Positions 1-12,813 of a stretch of 64,000 nt of DNA are shown here, piece by piece; positions within the stretch are counted from its first letter, which is position 1, and each line of letters starts with the position of its first letter. Under the pieces are notes generated by a model. It was not told where the DNA came from and made no database searches. It saw nothing but the letters and a program-made list of their open reading frames with translations. The translations under genes and the position numbers were made by a program. The DNA is taken from assembly GCA_961205875.1 (NCBI GenBank), contig OY540820.1, positions 6,944,001-7,008,000 of the forward strand. The letters run 5' to 3'. This stretch comes from Sialis fuliginosa (taxonomy: Eukaryota; Arthropoda; Insecta; Megaloptera; Sialidae).

Positions 1-1070
1 GAAACAATGTAAAGCAGTTGCTATGATAATATAATAATTAATAAATAAATTATACTAATAATTAATTTATATGTCCACCATTTTAACACCTATTGGTCGA
101 TTGTCATCAAATCACGCTGTAGGGCAGTCAATAACTAAATCAAAAATTTGCCATTACTGGGGTCCTTGCCAAGACTGGTGCCAGTACCTTATTTATTATT
201 GCTTGCTCGGCTTATTCAGAAAAGGGTTTGTGATTACTTTTGAGAGCCGGGCAAATTTTGGTTCACGATTATTTGAGAGCCATTAATTGTTTTGACCAAA
301 TCAATTTGGTTTTTTATATCACTGTGTGACTATTTTTGATTTTGTTATGAAGAAAATACTTTCAGTTTCCCGGATTTTTTTACTATATTTATTCCTATAG
401 GATATATTCCCTATAGTCTTAGAGTAATACAAAAAAGGAAAATTGAAGAAAAAAGTCTGATCTACAAACGTAATTAATTAGATTTGGTAACAAAATTACC
501 ACGTCCTGTGGAGGCTCTCAAAATTAATATTAATTTAATTTAATTTTGCTATTATAGTGCAACGATATTTTTAATTGCTCAATTTCAGTGCCTAAAAATA
601 CGAAAGAAAATACTAAGGAGTCAAGATCTTTTTTTGTAATAAGTATGTTACATATAACAATATTCGAATGCACAAAATTATTTTTTTTGTATACAAATAA
701 TTATTTCTATTTCACCGAAACGAAACATGGCCGAAATCGAGTTAAATTTTAACGAGATAAAAATAAAATTTAAAATCCAACTATTAGATGATAAATTTAA
801 TTTTTGGTAATACTGACACGAATTAGTTTACAGTTGAAACTAACAAACAATTAATTTGTTATCGGAATGCAAACAACGTCAAAATCAGTCCACCTCAATA
901 TGTCAGTTAAATGGCGGCAATAGTTGTTTGCAACCTGTATATGGGTTACACACCAAAAGTCGCGCGAGTCAAGTTCACGTTATTTCTTTTGGCGATGTGC
1001 AAAGTAAAGGCCACTTCACACGAACAAGTGCACGTTCTCATGATAATAATTTTCTGGATAATTTTTATTT

Positions 1071-1650
1071 TTAACCGACTTTAAAAAATGAGGAGGTTCT
1101 CAATTCAATCAATATATATTTTTTATGTATGTTCAGACTTCGGCAAATATAAGTCTTATTTTACCCAACTCTGATCAGACTTCAAAAATGGATTTTTTTT
1201 TAAATAGCTGTTTAGGCACGTACAAATAGTAAATGTCCCTAAGGTTCAATTGAACTAAAAATGTGCCAAGTCTTATCAAAATTAGTGAGATAATACTCGC
1301 AACGTTCAATTTTTAGACGAAAATAGTTACAAAATTTCGAATATTTCTAAAACCCCTAATCCGATTAGCACCAAAATCAATAGGTCTGGAGTACTCACTG
1401 AGACAGACATTTTCCCCAAAAAGAATTCAGATCGGTACATTTTTACAGTTGTTATCGTGATCGAAAGAAAATTCTACATTCAGACACACAGACACACGGA
1501 CACACAGACACACACAGCCGCCATGCGGAAATTAACTTTTCTTTAAGTTTTGAAGTTAATACATTCAGAATCTGCTTTTATCTCGGACACGATTTTTCGA
1601 TGGTATTACAATACTTCCATTTCTTTCAGAACATGGAAGTAAAAAAGAAA
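1071..1650 (+). repeat. Dispersed repeat of lepidopteran type with CA-rich microsatellite
   Basis: It begins with aaccgactttaaaaaatgag followed by gaggttctcaattc, a phrase I associate with very common lepidopteran interspersed repeats. An imperfect cacacagacacacgg microsatellite lies at 1483-1516. The last part, with cagaatctgcttttatctc and a stretch ending ttctttcagaacatgg, occurs again at about 43078-43150 downstream of the third LRRC47 exon, which shows that this is an interspersed repeat and not a gene. Confidence 0.6.
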
Positions 1651-2242
1651 AAAAACTTTTTTTATAATATGTTTGATAATTGCAAATTATTTCGGTGGTG
1701 TATAAAGTAAAGATCGCTTCACACGATTGCTTAATTTTAAATCAATATACAGTGGAACCTCTTTAGTATGTTTTTCGCCATAGTAGATAAGTTTTTATTT
1801 TTAGATCCCGGCATTCAAAAAAAATTTTAATATCATTTTGTTTCATTAATTTTGCAATAAAGTCAAAAATTTGACATTAATAGACATCCAATTTCTCTTT
1901 TATGCATTTTTAGATGATATCAGTTTGACTTGTCTGTACAGTTATTCCTTTAGAATAAAACGCTTAGATTAGAATCGGTTCTGACCTGAAATAACACATC
2001 AGAGATTATCTACAAAACATCAAAATCGTAAAAATCAGACTTTGTATAAAGGCACTGTAGTATAGTAGAAGGAAAAAAATTCGAAATTTTTTAGTGAAAT
2101 TTCCTGCAGTGAACTTCAACTCGACATAAAAATATCGACTAAAATACAAGAAAATAAGACGTAGAAGTATTATATTTTTATAATTGAGCGTGTAAATTAA
2201 TATTAAATGCTATTTTTGATTTTTAAATTTATATAAAATATA

Positions 2243-3469
2243 TACGGGGTGTCTAAATACCAGGGTACAGTATGAGGATCTCGGAAACTATAAGAGATAG
2301 AGATTCGGTTAAATGAGGAGAGAAAAGTTACCTTTAAGAGGGAACAGTTCAATGCTGTATTTACATTTCACAAAAATTTCATAGCCTACTAGATATTAGC
2401 CAAAAACCATTTTAGTCCGAATTTTTCCATCGTGAATATTTCTTAAGCGACTTGAAATTTAAAAAAATGTTTCAAATAAATGCTGTAGGGTTTCGTATTG
2501 CCTATTTAGACATATTTTTTTAATTTTCAGAAATCTCGTAGTTTTTGAGATATGAAACTAACTTATGTTTTCTTAAATAGAAGCAATATGAAATTTTGTA
2601 ATTTTTGAACAGAAGATTTTATTACCTTTTCAGTGATATGCAGCTTGATGTACTTACTTTTCAAAATATCTCAAAAAATGATCAAAAAGTATTTTTTATT
2701 TATTTAATACCCTGTATGATCCAAAGATGGCTAGGACAATCAACAATGGGATTTAAAAACAACTGAAAATTTACTTATAAGCTAACATAGCATGAATTAA
2801 CTATTGTATTAATAAAAAAATACATATTTTATTTATTTAATACAAAATACCAGCCAAAGATCGCTATGGCTATCAACAATAAGATATTAAATTACCTTAT
2901 AAAAAATTTGATTAGTAATTAATTGTATTCATAAAAATAATTAAAATTTCATTTGTTTTTAAATCCCATTGTTGATTGTCCTTGCCATCTTTGGATCATA
3001 CAGGGTATTAAATAAATAAAAAGTACTTTTTTATCATTTTTTGAGATATTTTGAAAAGTAAGTACATCAAGTTGCATATCATTGAAAAGATAATAAAATC
3101 TTCTATTCAAAAATTACAAAATTTCATATTGCTTCTATTTAAGAAAACATAAGTTAGTCTCATATCCCAAAAACTACGAGATTTCTGGAAATTAAAAAAA
3201 TATTTCTAAATAGGCAATACTAAACCCTACAGCATTTATTTGAAACATTTTTTTAAATTTCAAGTCGCTTAAGAAATATTCACAATGGAAAAATTCGGAC
3301 TAAAATGGTTTTTGGCTAATATCTAGTAGGCTATGAAATTTTCGTGAAATGTAAATACAGCATTGAACTGTTCCCTCTTAAAGGTAACTTTACTCTCATT
3401 TAACCGAATCTCTATCTCTTATAGTTTCCGAGATCCCCATACTGTACCCTGATATTTAGACACCCTGTA
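2243..3469. mobile_element. 1.2-kb fold-back MITE with long inverted arms
   Basis: The ends TACGGGGTGTCTAAATA and TATTTAGACACCCTGTA are inverted repeats flanked by TA on both sides (2241-2242 and 3470-3471). The inverted match continues inward for roughly 500 bp, left arm to about 2760 and right arm from about 2955, with only scattered differences and a middle of about 200 bp. There is no coding capacity. The TA duplication suggests a Tc1/mariner-type non-autonomous element, which is inference. Confidence 0.8.
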
Positions 3470-4205
3470 TAAATATAAGTATAAATCTTTTAAAAAATCG
3501 CAAAAATGTAGTGGTAGTAATTCTGGCTATCGAATGACCCGAACCACATTGCTCAGCGCATCTACTTGCATACAGAATTGTATGCACGCCAATCGACACC
3601 AAATTTCCATAACCCAAATGTCTAGGAATGTTGTATTCTTGTAACAAATACATATTTCTAGTTTTCGGTTCGTTATAAACCTACTTGAACACTAACCTTT
3701 GCTAACCTTTTATGCTAATATTTTTCTTGTTTTTATGTAAAAATTATCATAATGTATTATATTATATAAATTGCATATTATGCTATAATCGGTTATTTAT
3801 CTATTATACTGTTAATTAATGCGGTCATATAAATAATTAGAATAGTTTTTAATAGGTTGTTTTTCTGGAATCACACCAGTCTTGGATATGACCCCAGTAA
3901 TGGCTATTTTTTAATTAAATGCACTGAATTAGAAATATTTGTTGATATTTGATTACTACTATTTCTGAATATTAATCTATATACATTTAACTGTCTTACA
4001 GTGTGATTTGATGACAATCGGTCAATAGGTGTCAAAATGGTGGACATTTAAACTAATTATTAGTAGATATAATTTATTTATTAATTATTATATTATCATA
4101 GTAACTGCTTTACATTGTTTCAAATTTGACGATTCTTTCTTTTATATCTTTTGTCTCGTAGTAACTTATCATTTTGTAATCATTAGCAAACATTGATTTC
4201 CACTA

Positions 4206-5131
4206 AAGTTCTTTAGTCGAATATTTTCGTACAACAATCGTTTTTGCAACTCAACCATTCATATTTTAATACCTATATATAATATTAATTTTAATTACTT
4301 TGATTAGTCAATACATACGATTGAATATAAGAAATACAACATATGTATACAAAGATACATATATTACGATACATACATATGAATAATATTACAGGTTTGA
4401 CTACATATAATAATCTCGCTTCACTGCATACACATTTGCAACACTATATCCGATTCCAGATGAAATAAAAAATAAAGATAATTTTATTTGAATATTAATA
4501 AGTAATTCATTGAAAGATACTAAACAAGATGATTTGTTGAAATATAAAATAAGAAACGCGGTTTTCAGATTCATTATCATTATAATGTAACCTAGTTTTC
4601 TATATAATTCTGTCGTTATTCTAAGAATATGTCCCGTAATTTAATTAAAAGTGGAATAATTTTTGCATACATAAATTTGATCTAAATTCTAAACGACCAT
4701 ATATTTTATTTATTAATTACATATCTATATAAAATTGTAGGATTAACAAAAAATGTGGAAAAAATATCTCATTGTTAGCTAAAATTTTATATCAAATAAT
4801 AATTATAATTTATGTTTAATAAAAATTATTTCATTTAATTTGTTCCTTATTTTCCTTTTTTGGGGGTGTTTCAATTGACGCTTTCTCGGCGCCATAACAC
4901 TCTCCTTGGCTCTACTTTAAATCGATTTCTACATACACTGGTTAATATTTTGAGAAATTTTGTTTGGTGATTAGAAAAATTTAATAGAAAGACTATATTG
5001 TGTCCAAATTTGAAATCATTACTAATTAAAATAACAAAGTTATCATCGAAAATCCAAAAACTGTTTCAACTGCAGCACCTCTCCCTTATTTTGAGAGCGG
5101 GGCCTGTAGCAAATGTTATAAAGATGTAATT
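4206..5131. other. AT-rich stretch without a recognised gene
   Basis: This stretch lies between two repeat elements. It is AT-rich, with ATG/TAT-rich simple sequence near 4320-4400. I see no open frame with splice signals and no RNA gene. Confidence 0.5.
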
Positions 5132-6023
5132 GGCTGTGGCGTCGCTAAGGGGGGGGACTCCCAAGGTGGAAATCGATAGCTTTATGATGTGTAAAAACCG
5201 ACATGAGAACGGAAAAAGAGAGTCTTTAAGGCAATATAGAACATTTATTATTTTATAATAATACGCCGCTGACTTTACGGAGCACATTTTTGCGGAGCAC
5301 ACTGGTTTCAATAGTAGCGTGTTATGAGTATTATATATTTTCTTGTCTATGAATTACGGAATACCATATGAGAACGTGAAGAAATTATTTCTCTAAGTAT
5401 GTGTATAGACTTTCTATTCAAATATGGAACTATTTCGATAGTTTGGACCCTGTTATGTTATGTTGCGTATGTGGTTAGATTTTGTATAACAAATAATTGG
5501 TTTTATAGGTGTGATAATTCTGACATTTCTACATTGCGTAATTTTTTTCGTGTTGATGATATTACGAGATTTAAAATACATGTGTACTTCCGTTGTTGCC
5601 AATAAATAACTTCTGAGAGTCAAAAAAATCAGCTTTCTTGGAAGGTACTATCACAAATATTATAGATATAAAATTTCACATTTTCAATCTGTTTTTTAGT
5701 GTTAACGATTATTCCAATATTTTTCACAGAAATATTAACACCTGTTCTGTTCCTGTTCCTCTATTTAAAGACAACTTGTTTATATCTTTTTGGTTGATGT
5801 TTTATGTACATACTTACAATTAGTCTAATTTTTGGTAACAGTAACGGACGAAGGAGGGAGGGTTCTATACAGCTTGGTAAAGAAAAATATTGATATTTTA
5901 AAAAGTAGAAAAAATTATGTTACTTTTTTAATAAACAATCGTAAAATATCAATGTAAATTGGTCTCTCACATAAAAATCTTGCCCCCCCCCCCCCCTAAA
6001 AAAATACTGGCTACGCCACAGCC
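5132..6023. mobile_element. hAT-like non-autonomous element, about 0.9 kb
   Basis: The left end GGCTGTGGCGTCGCTAAG with a run of G is matched by an inverted right end, a run of C followed by a segment ending TACGCCACAGCC. The short ORFs inside do not resemble a transposase. No clear 8-bp target duplication was found, so the superfamily is uncertain. Confidence 0.55.
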
Positions 6024-7939
6024 GCAGTCTGTTAATCTGCTACTGGTAGGTGAAACCACGATTTAATTAATTTATGATTACAATACACACTTATTAATAC
6101 GATGTAAATATAAAAAAAGTAGTCCGTCTATAGGAACCGTTCGGGTCCAGGGACATAAACATTTTAATAAAAAAAGTAGTAATAAGTAATCGGTCACCTG
6201 GAAAACCTCAAATAACAAGAAATCATTTTCATAACAGTAAATAAAAAAGTAAATACATAAAAAGAATATATGCCTACTATATTACACGGAAATAAATTTA
6301 TATAAGTTTATAAAAAAAATATCCCTGAGAAAAATCATATAAACAAATGTTAATATTATCTGCATTTGATTACTATAACATGAAATACAATATAATGATG
6401 ATGAGAAAATAGATAGTAATTATTGTGCATAAATAATTAATATTAATTGAGCGTTCGTAATTTCTATTCTTCACTCTATAGAAATTTCTTTATGATTATC
6501 AGATTCCATCTTACATTATTTACACTATTAATTCTTTTCTTACAATAATAATAATTAAAAACGACTTCGCGTGATTCTTGGCTTCTGATATCAATTTTTT
6601 TTTATATTTTTACATGGTAACTATAATTATTGCACTGAACTATCGATTTAGATCTTTTAATTATTATCATTATTTATTTCGCTAACAATAAAACTATTAA
6701 TATGAATAAATGATTTATACTCCTATATAAGGCGAACGAAATGAAATCTATCGTAATTCATATTTTCAGTTCATTGGCCCTTAAAGCACATAAGGCATCT
6801 GTTTATTGCTTTTACACACTGGTAAGGCTGGTAAGTGTCAAATATATGTAACAAAATACAACTTATTCAATTAAAATTTACATATTATATTATTATATTA
6901 AACATAATAATATAACATCAGAAATATTTGTATTATATTAATTATATAATATTCTAATCATTATTTTAGTTATATATTATTAACATCTACTATTGAGTGA
7001 TTATGCAATTGAAAATGCAAATTATTATACCTACTTATTTATATTAGGTATCATTTTTTATTTTAAACCAATGACATTCCTTAATAAATGTCAATGAATA
7101 AATAAATAACCATTCTGTACGAACCTCTCCTTAAAATAACATTATAAACCTTTCACATTTACTAAGATTATAAAAAAGCATATAACAAATAAACTCACCT
7201 GTGTATTAAACCGTATTTAATGTTTAATAATCCAAAATAAATCCTACATTACAAACAACGTCAACAATCACTTAAAATCAACACTTTTGAATAATATTTT
7301 CTGACATACATGGAAACATAAAAACAACTAAAGTCTCACAAGAGTTCGTGAACTAAAAGACCGAGCACCTTCGAACATACATACCTTGCGCTAACAGGTA
7401 AGATAGGTAGGAGTATTAAACAAGTATAACGACGTGAACAACAAGGACAGCTATATTTAACATCACACAGTACTTATCATCCATCCTTGTTACGAATTCT
7501 GAGAAAAACTTGTTTTTAAAGCGGCTTATCCATTCAAAGCGGAACACGACGGAAATCTTTAAGTGCCGCATTGTTCGTATTGTGATGTCAATATTATCAC
7601 ATGCGTGTATATCTGGTTGCCTAAACATACACAAACAAGTGCAATTGTGGTAATTGTATTTTTAAATCGTTTAGATCTAAACCAACTAAACACTAAACAT
7701 TATTATTGTTTGTTTATATACATGTAAACATATTTTGATAAATACAGCAAAATTGTTTTAAACTCTAGAATGAGAGCTTAAAAAAACATAATTAATCCAT
7801 AATTTACGTTTTTAAAGTTTGTATGAGATATATGTAGTAAAAGAAACCGCCACAATGGCGCTAGTGTCGTAGTTGTTTCTAGACCGGCGGTGTTAATTCT
7901 GAATCACGTTTTTTAACAAAAAATAGTTTTTAATTGAAA
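6024..7939. other. Intergenic region upstream of CCT6
   Basis: AT-rich sequence with no recognisable gene. A 72-codon frame on the - strand (7634-7416) has no recognisable similarity and no supporting signals. The last 100 bp before the CCT6 ATG are more GC-rich (about 7848-7910) and probably hold the promoter and 5' UTR. Confidence 0.4.
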
Positions 7940-9905
7940 ATGTCTGCAATTAGTTTATTAAATCCAAAAGCCGAGGTGGCGAGAGCCGCCCAAGCTTTAG
8001 CTGTAAATATTTCAGCAGCAAAGGGCATACAAGACGTGATGAAAACAAATCTCGGCCCTAAAGGTACAATGAAAATGTAAGTACACCCACACAATTAATA
8101 CGTCGCATGTGCTAATAAAATATAAAGAAAAATGCTGTTTTCGTCAAAACATTTATCAATTTACTGTATTTCAACAATGATAACGACTTAAATAACGTGT
8201 TACATGTGTATATAACCTTAAATTTATATTTTTAGGTTGGTCTCAGGTGCTGGAGATATTAAAATTACAAAAGACGGAAACGTATTATTACACGAAATGC
8301 AAATTCAACATCCGACAGCTTCTTTGATCGCTCGTGCTTCAACAGCACAAGACGACATGACTGGAGATGGAACAACTTCAACAGTATTAGTAATTGGTGA
8401 ATTACTCAAACAAGCCGAAATATTCATTACGGAAGGCGTACATCCCAGAATTATCACTGAAGGATTTGATTTAGCGCGTCAAAAGACATTAGAAATCTTA
8501 GATGGTTTCAAAATCCCTACAGAAATCACCCGAGAACATCTTCTTGATGTAGCGAGGACATCCTTAAGGACTAAAGTACAGCACGGGCTAGCTGATGTTC
8601 TTACAGAAGTTTGTGTAGATGCAGTGTTGGCGATAAAAAGAGACGATGACAAACCTGTCGACTTGCACATGGTCGAGTTAATGGAGATGCAACACAAAAC
8701 AGCCACGGAAACTCAACTTGTCAAAGGTAGGTATCTGATTAAGGGTAGATCCAGACTATCGAACCGGTCACAGGGGCCAGTCCTGCTCTAATCAAATCTT
8801 ATGATATTTACATTAACGAGCCGATTGATTCAATTGTTTATTTATATTTGATTAGAGCGAGACCAGCTCAATAGTCTGGATCGACCATTAATTAAACAAT
8901 TACATGTGTATGATAATGTATCGATTTGCAGGGCTCGTATTAGATCACGGGGGCAGACACCCGGACATGCCAAAGCGTGTTGAGAACGCTTACATTCTGA
9001 CGTGCAACGTCAGCATGGAGTACGAGAAATCCGAGATCAACTCCGGCTTCTTTTACAAGACGTCTGAAGAGCGCGAGAAGCTCGTAACGGCCGAACGCGA
9101 CTTCATTGATCAGCGCGTACGTAAAGTTATCGCACTCAAGAAAAAGCTGTGCGATGGGACTGACAAGCAGTTTGTCATCATCAACCAGAAGGGCATTGAC
9201 CCACTATCACTCGACGTGCTTGCCAAAGAAGGGATCCTCGCGTTGAGACGTGCTAAAAGGCGCAATATGGAACGTTTATCCCTCGCATGCGGTGGAATGG
9301 CTTTAAACCACTTCGAGGATATATCTGAAGCCCATTTAGGATATGCGGGAGCTGTGTATGAACACATATTAGGCGAAAATAAATACACGTTTGTAGAAAA
9401 GTGCAAGAATCCATTATCGGTGACGATCTTGATGAAAGGACCGAACAAACACACGTTAACGCAGATCAAGGATGCAGTCCGTGACGGATTACGAGCGATC
9501 AATAATCTGCTTGAAGACAAGGCTCTGGTACCAGGGGGAGGCGCGTTTGAAGTACGTGCATACACTGAACTACAGAAATACAAGGATGGGATCAAAGGAA
9601 AGGCGAGGTTGGGTATCCAAGCTTACGCAGAGGCTCTCCTCATCATTCCAAAGGTCCTCGCAGTGAATTCAGGATTCGACGCACAGGATACGATTGTTAA
9701 ACTGCATGAATGTGCCAGGGAAACATCAGATCCTATTGGACTTGATATTACTTCAGGAGAGCCAATAAATCCTACGGATTTAGGGATTTACGACAACTAC
9801 ATTGTCAAGAAACAGATAATTAACTCATGTTCGGTTATCGCTAGTAACCTGCTACTAGTTGATGAGATAATGCGTGCTGGAATGAGCAGTCTGAAGATGC
9901 AGTGA
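7940..9905 (+). CDS. CCT6: T-complex protein 1 subunit zeta (chaperonin CCT6)
   Basis: This is one of eight paralogous subunits of the cytosolic TRiC/CCT chaperonin, which folds actin, tubulin and other proteins in an ATP-driven double ring. Three exons join in frame with GT-AG introns: 7940-8076, 8236-8726 and 8932-9905, giving 533 residues, the normal length of the family. Exon 1 encodes the start with the LGPKGTMKM nucleotide-binding motif. Exon 2 carries the catalytic GDGTTS at residues 89-94. Exon 3 carries the HGGRHPDMP stretch, the apical domain, the VPGGGAFE motif and the C-terminal equatorial motif GLDITSGEP. The ATG at 7940 agrees with the family's N-terminus. The gene is convergent with CFP1. 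Intron 2 contains a small MITE. The reading frame shows no damage. Confidence 0.97.
8743..8887. mobile_element. MITE inside CCT6 intron 2
   Basis: The ends GGGTAGATCCAGACTAT and ATAGTCTGGATCGACCA are inverted repeats, and the inner part also folds (gattagagc against gctctaatc). The TAA before the left end resembles a TWA target site. The same termini, more complete, bound the element at 59657-60305, so this is a short internally deleted relative. It makes up about 145 of the 205 bp of the intron. Confidence 0.75.
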
Positions 9906-10023
9906 GTTTTTTTTTTTCAATTCGCGCACGTTTTTTTTTCAACATCATTATTCTTATGTCACTAATTAATATAGCTTTAAATTTTTAAGATTGTAATTCA
10001 AATCTTACCTTTATTTAATATTT

Positions 10024-10029
10024 AATAAA
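10024..10029 (+). terminator. Polyadenylation signal of CCT6
   Basis: AATAAA 119 bases after the CCT6 stop codon, followed by a T-rich stretch. It is the best placed signal for this 3' end. Confidence 0.6.
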
Positions 10030-10274
10030 GCATTTGTATGAAACGCTCTGTTTTTTGTTTATAAATTTTCAGGAAAATCAAGAAAAAAATACAAATCAAG
10101 TTGATTTATTTAAAAAATAATTCCATTAGAACACTTAATTATTTAATTAATTAGTTAAAAATATAAGTAATAACAGCTTAATTGCATAAACGTCAGAAAT
10201 TTAATTAAGAAAAAGTAATTGCAAGCTATCGAATTTACGGATTCATTCTCCATTACGACATCTTTCTAAAAGTC

Positions 10275-10634
10275 TGAGGATGGTATCTTTTTGACCTTTT
10301 TGGAAATTGCTGTATTTTGATCCTCTTGACAATATCCTGCTGTATCTTGACCCATTTTGCAATCAAGATACAGAAGGATCTGTATCTTGACTATTTTGGC
10401 AATCTCCTGCACTATCTTCTTGTTTCTGATGGCCATCAGTTACTCCATGAACTCGTGATTCTGTCTTCTTCTCGACTGTTTTAGCGACCTTCTGCTGCAT
10501 CATCTCCTCATTCCTGACAACCCTCAACTACCTATAACCTCGTGAACCTACTTCTTCTTTTTGACCCTCTTGGCGATCTCCTGCTGTATCATCTCCTTGT
10601 CCCTGACGGCCGTTAGCTGCTCCATGACCTCGTG
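10275..10634 (-). repeat. Decayed tandem copies of the CFP1 C-terminal coding end
   Basis: Read on the - strand, the last about 88 bp of CFP1 coding sequence (10634-10547) recur immediately downstream at about 10546-10457, 10456-10381 and, more degraded, 10380-10275. Copy 2 gives VRNEEMMQQKVAKTVEKK and copy 3 gives MAIRNKKIVQEIAKIVK, against the genuine VRDKEMIQQEIAKRVKKKK. The extra copies contain stop codons and small indels and lie past the gene's stop, so they are 3' UTR sequence and not protein. Confidence 0.75.
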
Positions 10635-12460
10635 ATTGTACGTTGAGTGAAGCATCAGTGCAAGCACACCGGCTCTCGACGCCATGCTGTGCCTCAGTTG
10701 TCTCTCCTGCTCGATCAACTCATCAATCTTCAGCCACTGTCGAACGCGTTCCATGTCGACCTCAGCGCGACGCAGCCTCTCCCACGCGTAGTGCTTGATA
10801 CACGACTTCTTGGCAACGCGGCAAAAGTCGCCGGTCAGATCGAACACATTTGTAACTAGCGGACACCCGCATACCTCATGGTCAGAGATTTTGGGTTCTT
10901 TCGAGTGCTCAGGGCACAAGACGCGCAGACGCTTGCAGTACGTGCGGTTGATCGGGTTGTAGAAGTCACAAAACATCACATTACCTGGAAAAAATATACA
11001 TAGAACTTTTAATCATATTAAGTAATTAAAAATGAATTTGCGTTTATTACGAAATCAAATAAAAAAATAACAAAATCACTTAATTGCTGACCTTCAATCC
11101 TTGTCTTAAACACGGACCCGAATGAAGCCTGTGCCTCATACTTGTTAAAACACTTCTCCATGTGCTTGATCGCCGTCTTGTTGTGTATCTCATGGCCGCA
11201 CGTTATACAGTACATTGACATCTCGGTGTCTTCGTCAATTTCGTTTTCTGCCCGTGGATCGATTGCGGCATTCTTGGCACGTTCAACGATCCGATCCAGC
11301 TCAACGTGCCGCCTGTCCAGTTCCTGCAGGATCCTACGCACCTCGGCCAGCTGTGCGCGAATTTTCTCCAGGTTACGTCGATTACGCAGCTCTGCCTCGC
11401 ACGGGCTAAGCGCCCATTCTTGTATACGTTGCGGTAGAACCTGAAATATATATAAAATAATTTGTTCTCATTCAATTGTCATAAACTGTTTAGTAGTTAC
11501 AGATTTTTAACTAAAAACTTACATTAAAAATCCTGTTGGTCGCGAGGTTGTTTCCACAAACATCACTGCAATATTTGGAGCCCCACCGTGCTGGCTTGAT
11601 GCAGCGGGGTCCGTAGCATTGTCGAGGGTCATTTGTCTGCAGATGTAAAGGAGGAGGAGGTGGCCCGCTTGCTTCATTTGTCGATGACTTTCTGCGACGT
11701 TTTGATGTCGACATTCCTTGTAATGAATTAATGCACGTTCTGTGTTTACACCGTAACTTCAATCTATTAGAACCGCCATATTTTTTCATATCCTTGCAAG
11801 CATCGCATCTTCCGCAATCTTCAGTCCGGTAGCAGCCCATGCACTGCCCACAACGTTTTGACCCTGACTTTATATCTTTATCTTTTCTCTTCTTGATCTT
11901 CTTTTCATCGTTTGAAGTACTTTCTTTTTCTTTCCGACTACTCGTTGTTTTATACTGCGTCTGTAATGTCGGATCTTCTTCACGACAGCGCACACAGAAG
12001 AAGTGTTTGATATTTTTGGATTCTTTCTCGGTGATGTTAATACAATCGCCGTGATACCATTCCTCGCAAGAATCGCATGCGATCATAAACCGTGCACTGT
12101 CTGACGATCGACAAATGCAGTACGCTTGCCCATCTTGTTTTAGAAGTGTAGCTATTTTCGATTTACGTTCTGGTAGATCGAACTGTCTTGCGATTTCTTC
12201 TCGCTATTATGTATAATAAATTATTATTACTTTTAGAAATACAAGTTATTATACTTAAATCGTATACCGGTTTACGATAAACACCGAATTTGTTGGATTT
12301 TCTTTTTGAAAACATTTCTGATGACAGATTTCAACAATACTTTTAATTTTAATTTATTTATTTGTTTTAAGATTTGAGGTTATGTCTATAGCGTCTATAA
12401 ATTTTTAATAAAAAAAAGTTATGGAATACATACCGAAAACTCCTTTTTCTTTCCACTCAT
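10548..12460 (-). CDS. CXXC1: CXXC-type zinc finger protein 1 (CFP1), Set1 complex subunit
   Basis: This nuclear protein binds unmethylated CpG DNA and H3K4me3 and guides the SET1 H3K4 methyltransferase. Exons on the - strand are 12460-12434, 12203-11523, 11440-11092 and 10984-10548, all with GT-AG junctions in frame, giving 497 residues. An N-terminal PHD finger occupies about residues 37-85 (CIC, CDSC, EWYHGDC, CVRC). The CXXC domain spans about 125-167 (CGQCMGC, CGRCDAC, KYGG, CKHRTC). A Cys-rich knuckle follows (CYGPRC, YCSDVCG). A coiled coil lies at about 245-300 in exon 3. The conserved C-terminal domain, with MYCITCGHEI and further Cys/His, runs to the end. It is shorter than human CXXC1 (656 aa). 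It is divergent from RPAIN, and its 3' end carries decayed tandem copies of its own tail. Confidence 0.93.
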
Positions 12461-12813
12461 AGTTCTTGGTTTGAAGAATAATTTGATTTCTCGATTAAAG
12501 TTGAAATAGTAATCTTTACGCACTAATAAATAATTTGACAGATCATAAATGTAAGTGTAGAAAACTTAACAGGTTGTAATGATCGTCTCATTTACGTTTA
12601 ATTAATGATTTACATTTTTATCATTTTGTTATTTTAGGTTGGTACCACTACCGTTGCTGTACTGTCGCCACTGTCGCTATCTTTTCATACCTACATTCAC
12701 TCATCTCCACACTCATCTCTAGGTTTACAAAAGTGACATTTGGCTGTTTAACGTGAAGCGCGCAAAATATTTAAAATTGTTTTTAATAAATACATATTAC
12801 ACTTATAATCATT
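12461..12813. promoter_or_regulatory. Probable shared promoter region of CFP1 and RPAIN
   Basis: Only 353 bp separate the CFP1 ATG (- strand, 12460) from the RPAIN ATG (+ strand, 12814). Both are housekeeping-type genes, so a bidirectional promoter is likely. No TATA box or named factor site was identified with confidence. Confidence 0.5.

Larger units (their letters stand above)
1..4205. mobile_element. Composite element with about 290-bp inverted terminal repeats
   Basis: Bases 1-200 reappear inverted at about 3850-4135: the gaaacaatgtaaagcag end is matched by ctttacattgtttc at 4111-4125. Similarity to the 56090-56430 copy continues to about 4205, so the true left end probably lies outside the window. 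Both ends carry an ATG-led reading frame (ATG at 71 on +, ATG at 4047 on -) that encodes a presequence-like peptide. The left copy has lost the middle of this segment. The interior holds another complete inverted-repeat element (2243-3469) and dispersed repeats. No transposase is recognisable, so the class is unknown. Confidence 0.6.

Noticed and set aside
5066-5311. 81-codon - frame with several Cys
   Set aside because: Runs across the boundary of the 5132-6023 element and includes its G-rich end, so it is not a gene.
8479-9595. Long - strand frames opposite CCT6 exons
   Set aside because: Shadows of the CCT6 coding strand with no family match of their own.
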